IMG/VR virus record: IMGVR_UViG_3300042924_003288
Span: 1 to 22,794 of that record
Strand: one strand, 5' to 3'
From: a virus
DNA length: 22,794 nt
This document shows, piece by piece, positions 20,301 through 22,794 of the stretch. The position numbers were made by a program, and so were the translations under genes. The notes beneath the pieces are model-generated. The model was not told where the DNA came from and ran no database searches. It saw only the letters and a list, made by a program, of their open reading frames with translations. Each line of letters begins with the position of its first letter. Within the stretch, counting starts at the first letter, position 1.

Positions 20301-21573
20301 CTGCGTTACCAGGTTTTGGTGTTTCAGCTTCACGATCTACTTTAGTTAATTTTGCTTTTTTTCCTAGTTGAATAAAGTCTCTAGGGTTTTTTGATACACC
20401 ATTTAAACGAATCTCGAAGTGTAAATGTGGACCAGAAGAATGACCAGATGTTCCAACATATCCAATTACAGTTCCTGCTGTCACTTTCGTTCCGGGCATA
20501 GAATGCGACATGTGCAAATGTGCGTATAATGTTGTGTATCCGTTTCCGTGATCCATCATCACGAAATTGCCTGTCCTATCATTATGACTATTTACAGTAA
20601 TCAGACCATCTGCGGCAGCCACAACTGGCGCACCATAATATAACGCTAGATCAACACCTTTGTGTGTATAATTCTGTTTATATTTTGGTGGTCCTCTTTG
20701 TTCGTCATGTTCACTAGTTACGGTATATGAATCTCTTAACGGAACTCTCCACTTCAAACTTGAAGTTTCGTTTCCACCAGAAGTAGTTGGTTGACCAACA
20801 GGTGATGTGCTTTCTGTTGGCGCACGACTCTTGTAAGCACCCATAGTGCCTGCCTGTGTTGATCCTGCTGTGCCTTGAGTTTGAGGAGCACTACTTGGTC
20901 CACGATTTGCGGCCGCGGCAGCCGCACCTGCGCCAGTGCCAAGAGCAAGAGAACCAGCAGTACGAGGATTTCCCGAAAGAAATTTAAAGAGGGCGGGCCC
21001 GCCTAAAAGAACTCCTTTTAACAAACCTTTTAACAAACTAACAAAGAAACCATCACCTTCTTCTTGGGCAACTGCTTCACCACTTCCACCTCTACCTCCA
21101 CCACCAAGCCCCGAATTTTTAATTGCATCAATGAGTGCTTTGTTTTGTTGCGCTCGTTCTCTAGTTTCTTCTTCTGCAAACGTCTGTCTATATTTTTCAG
21201 CTTGGACAGATACTCTATCAGCCCGTGCTGAAAAAGTAGTATTGGCATTAATCTGTGCCAACTGTTGAATCATTTGTGCAAATGGATTTCCTGTGATTGA
21301 AGATTTTGTTGAAGATCCGCCGGGCATATCTGTGACTGGCTGGTTTGCATCTTTACGTAACGATGAAAGTGCGCCATAGCCAGCAGTCAATAACGGCACC
21401 TCAGAAAGCATTGCACCTTTGAGACCAGATCCAAAACCGCTAACTATACCTTTAGCAGAATCTTTAAGTGTTTGTCCTAATGCGGCTCTATATCCTACTC
21501 GGGCTGTAGTGCCAGCCGCGGCACTTGCGGCAGTTCGTCCAAGACCTGCAAGTATTCCTAGTGGGGCTACCAT
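17335..21573 (-). CDS. Giant tail protein with M23 peptidase domain, probable tape measure
   Basis: The protein has 1412 residues. The N-terminus is Ala/Gly-rich and amphipathic (1-70), with a coiled-coil-like stretch at about 118-150. Residues about 270-402 form an M23 (LytM-type) zinc endopeptidase: THKGVDL gives H304 and D308, YAHLHMS lies at 350-356, and GPHLHFEIR gives H383 and H385, the complete metal and catalytic set. Long helical and Gly-rich regions follow, then a very Ala-rich hydrophobic stretch and a membrane-like ALGSTLLAAAPYLL/AAAVIYKLF segment before KRKKR (about residues 1075-1100). Size, composition and place beside baseplate genes fit a tape measure (gp29 role) that cuts peptidoglycan during DNA entry; a baseplate lysozyme role is the alternative. 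GAGGATAA is the ribosome site. Confidence 0.83.
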   Translation of the reverse strand: MVAPLGILAGLGRTAASAAAGTTARVGYRAALGQTLKDSAKGIVSGFGSGLKGAMLSEVPLLTAGYGALSSLRKDANQPVTDMPGGSSTKSSITGNPFAQMIQQLAQINANTTFSARADRVSVQAEKYRQTFAEEETRERAQQNKALIDAIKNSGLGGGGRGGSGEAVAQEEGDGFFVSLLKGLLKGVLLGGPALFKFLSGNPRTAGSLALGTGAGAAAAAANRGPSSAPQTQGTAGSTQAGTMGAYKSRAPTESTSPVGQPTTSGGNETSSLKWRVPLRDSYTVTSEHDEQRGPPKYKQNYTHKGVDLALYYGAPVVAAADGLITVNSHNDRTGNFVMMDHGNGYTTLYAHLHMSHSMPGTKVTAGTVIGYVGTSGHSSGPHLHFEIRLNGVSKNPRDFIQLGKKAKLTKVDREAETPKPGNADSGEVGAKGSALQAKKVSITPSSSSTPLIEMGDGRVAEAYASAGVNNPTLLTSAQVDAEIRRASGQGYFTQREKEANNQRVLKELSGIKENTRITAKEVKINRITMSGGKFKSPELLLREANKQFRDSLQKQLTRTISGSLMKALYPGGYKNVSQQTASGQMYRGEQLNKMLGLTPQLTKLGTSIFGKQYGPAFGQIFSKAATGYMEVGARSVAKGIFGSLGMNTDQANILGGQILGNLAKGTKAGKVTALEQIIYGMSGGKVALGAETIFAKYGFASPADGIGYMANVLGAGIMGPIDSALGTTPSSMGNMDPRMRQMGAFGGYGGQYGGMPGGGSIGNLNLGDAQRALAANPAFAYGDTGRLSTTTTSPEAKLLVEQINLAKDREMQAKKDFLEASKSDDERAALQRVISDSQYEQQVRTNELLSQRGSGSGSSAGGFFNQLLGVKPGDKGMMGAFAEVGNMALDFGKAALTQKVVQKLGIKNPYMQLLASAAVNKGLSIGGEYAFNAIKGTEAGSSIINYGSTLLAGAKTAFPSIFGASAAPTAASIASGNALALGVAPGTLAASSAAAPAAIAAETALAGTAAAGTTAAVVGQSAAVTEAVLLADTLGGSAAAASAAGGTLGSTLLAAAPYLLAAAVIYKLFKRKKRTPKPVMSRIMRVLDNNDINAKTFSNLDVGYDTPPKEWQPIADALLNVGFNATKSAEVETKEKSSYEFIMVTIENDGIKFHADSGDPKNSQSFIGLGKLDNTFNSSTAATSIIKFVADIFKRDYANKSAQVDKAVTDLHKLTYAQVGNELTSSLKSKIDTSVSSGVFGTVEQDKMLADYKFNTKMAEQYIQGESSSDYIAPQVYSQKEGKYVEAPFTMVDQLGDDGFGNVNTYKVKKYDTDVLMLDKDGNPIYDVDKSGGLTMADFVTPAKSTVSATVIASSAEVAGASASKGVTVNTVSDNSSTTTDQSQNITYTSMLSSSRNAITDSSVNAEIAIA

Positions 21574-21578
21574 TTTAA

Positions 21579-22100
21579 TTATCCTCTGTCAAACACAGAG
21601 TCTGGGTCTGCTTCTGCGAATCTCGCTGATTTTCCAGTTGCTGGTTTTGATGTTGCGCCAAAGCTAGACGTTGACGCTCCAAATCCTGAATTGCTACCAA
21701 AGCTATTTGAGGTTGATGAACCAAAACTATTGGATGCTCCGAATCCGCCTGCTGACGGAGAGCCATATGTTGTTGTGACGCTTTGTCCCAAGGGTTGCAT
21801 TCCGCCATTGTTTGCTCCTGCTAGTTTTTCTTGTGTACGTCCGAAAGCCGCAACACCAATAATAGCACCCATAGAGAGGTGGAATAAACCTGCGCCCTGC
21901 AAAGTGATTGGTTGCCATGCGGTCACAGGTTGTTTCAGAGAGGCTTGTAGTATAGACCATAACACAGGAAAAATAATGAAGTCAGTCACACAGGTTAGCA
22001 TATAAATCCAACCCATCATTGGACGCCATTTGGCGTTCATCCAATCTTCTTTTTTCTTTTCACTATCACTCAGTTTTTCATATTCTTTTTTTGTAGACAT
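21579..22100 (-). CDS. 3-TM-holin-like membrane protein with FG-rich tail
   Basis: Residues about 25-95 (KWRPMMGWIYMLTCVTDF, FPVLWSI, then GLFHLSMGAIIGVAAFGRT) match the pattern of the GTA-type 3TM holin family: an RPMMGW start, a first helix at about 30-51, and a second helix at about 70-88 followed by a conserved Gly-Arg-Thr and basic region. The last 75 residues are a low-complexity tail of Asn-Ser-Phe-Gly and Gly-Phe-Gly repeats. Its place between the gp51-like gene and the tail protein suggests either a holin for lysis or a tail-attached membrane factor. AAGGGG lies 10 nt before the ATG. Confidence 0.68.
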   Translation of the reverse strand: MSTKKEYEKLSDSEKKKEDWMNAKWRPMMGWIYMLTCVTDFIIFPVLWSILQASLKQPVTAWQPITLQGAGLFHLSMGAIIGVAAFGRTQEKLAGANNGGMQPLGQSVTTTYGSPSAGGFGASNSFGSSTSNSFGSNSGFGASTSSFGATSKPATGKSARFAEADPDSVFDRG

Positions 22101-22105
22101 TAATA

Positions 22106-22297
22106 TTAACCCCTTCTTTGCGCTTGATTTTGCTGTTGTATTCTGTCATTTTCTTCTTCTATATGCTGACTTAATAACATTATGTAAATATCACGCTCAA
22201 AAGGAATCATATTTTCCAAATCATCCAAACTGTATTTATGATGTTGCATTAGAGCAAAATTAGTTTTATAATAGTTTATTAAACTATCGTGCCCCAT
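22106..22297 (-). CDS. gp51-like baseplate hub assembly protein, small
   Basis: A 63-residue protein (from ATG at 22297; a GTG one codon earlier is also possible). The pattern NYYKTNFALMQHHKYSLDDL, ENMIPFERDIYI, and a Glu/Gln-rich C-terminus resembles the small protein beside gp26 in T4-like phages, called the hub assembly catalyst gp51. That name is from memory of gene order and motif, so it is tentative. The start overlaps the gp26-like stop (TGATG), so the two are coupled. Confidence 0.6.
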   Translation of the reverse strand: MGHDSLINYYKTNFALMQHHKYSLDDLENMIPFERDIYIMLLSQHIEEENDRIQQQNQAQRRG

Positions 22298-22794
22298 CAC
22301 AATGCGAAAAAATTTCCCATTCCCTCCAATGTAACTTCATCTTCACATCCACAACCAGTACACTTCCATTTGATAGTGTGCTTTAGTTTTGGCATTGTTT
22401 CAAAGAAATTCATTACATTTTTAAACTGGTCTTGAGAAAGACTGTCAATAAATTCGCTTATCTCTTTTTTCGTAGAATCTTCTTTCTTGTATACTTCATT
22501 TTTATCATAAATGTAATCTATACATTCAATTAGCATTTCAACTGCAACATCTAATTGACTTAAGTTGTCAGTATCAATGTCAGTAAAATTTGCTGTTGGA
22601 TATTTTAGTTTAATACCCAAACCTGTAGCCTCATCAATTATAATTTTATCTGTATGACTAATAGTCTTTTGAACTTCAACTTCCATAATGTTGAATGCAA
22701 ACTTAGTTACATGGTCACACGCTTCACCTTTAGTGTTTAGCCCTGTAGGATGACGTAACTGCAAATCTACTGTTTCACCAATAGACTTACCACG
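22297..22794 (-). CDS. 26: gp26-like baseplate hub subunit, cut by window edge
   Basis: The frame is open to the end of the window, so the N-terminus is missing (at least 165 codons are seen). It has the features of the T4_baseplate (gp26) family: a LQLRHPTGL segment, a long helical middle (VAVEMLIECIDYIYD and SLSQDQFKNVMNFFETMP), then a C-terminal zinc-ribbon-like KWKCTGCGCEDEVTLEG. Family members usually have CxxC here. gp26 forms part of the central baseplate hub of the contractile tail. The stop overlaps the next gene. Confidence 0.83.
   Translation of the reverse strand, partial: RGKSIGETVDLQLRHPTGLNTKGEACDHVTKFAFNIMEVEVQKTISHTDKIIIDEATGLGIKLKYPTANFTDIDTDNLSQLDVAVEMLIECIDYIYDKNEVYKKEDSTKKEISEFIDSLSQDQFKNVMNFFETMPKLKHTIKWKCTGCGCEDEVTLEGMGNFFAL

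Noticed and set aside
1-22794. CRISPR array, insertion sequence or toxin-antitoxin pair
   Set aside because: No regularly spaced repeats, transposase motifs or recognisable toxin-antitoxin families were seen.

Overview
This window is most likely part of the genome of a T4-like (straight-tailed, contractile) bacteriophage from an aquatic environment. Three things support this. A T4 gene order, gp33 - gp59 - gp32, lies at 15.4-17.3 kb. A tail/baseplate block on the opposite strand has a gp26-type baseplate hub protein, a gp51-like protein and a very long tail protein with an M23 peptidase domain. A dense run of small, overlapping, AT-rich genes includes PhoH, a calcineurin-like phosphoesterase, a HAD phosphatase, a GP88 protein and an FmdB-like protein, all common in such phages. 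The host is not certain. The tmRNA tag (ANDSRFALAA) and its permuted gene order point to a proteobacterium, and the AND...ALAA form of the tag is most like betaproteobacterial tags.

Layout. 1-6.4 kb: early-type small genes in + strand operons, driven by at least five sigma70-like promoters. Three of these share an identical 17-nt block. A rho-independent terminator lies at 542. Many genes overlap by 1-4 nt (ATGA, TAATG), and several small ones (40-57 codons) are added here. 6.4-10.75 kb: HAD phosphatase, metallophosphoesterase, conserved unknowns, an FmdB-like protein, PhoH and a PD-(D/E)XK exonuclease. 10.76-11.17 kb: a circularly permuted tmRNA gene. The acceptor piece with CCA comes first, then a 175-nt intervening segment, then the coding piece with the tag frame. 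A 50-codon reading frame fills almost the whole intervening segment. 11.2-14.6 kb: a surface-sugar cassette (RmlC-like epimerase, two extended SDR enzymes, and a glycosyltransferase fused to a methyltransferase). 14.7-15.2 kb: a secreted SleB-type cell wall hydrolase. 15.2-17.3 kb: gp33, gp59 and gp32, ended by a strong terminator. 17.3-22.8 kb: minus-strand tail and lysis genes, the last one cut by the window edge.

How they fit together. The gp33/gp59/gp32 block serves late transcription and replication. CTAAATA motifs resembling T4-type late promoters overlap the stop codons before the exonuclease, the tmRNA and the cell wall hydrolase, so these may be expressed late under gp33. The exonuclease, gp59 and gp32 fit recombination-driven replication. 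The SleB enzyme, the 3-TM-holin-like protein and the M23 tail protein cover host wall opening on exit and entry. The most interesting object is the permuted phage tmRNA with a protein gene nested in its excised segment.

No stretch over 300 bases is empty: the longest stretch without a main protein gene (10753-11184) is occupied by the tmRNA. I saw no CRISPR array, insertion sequence or ordinary tRNA.
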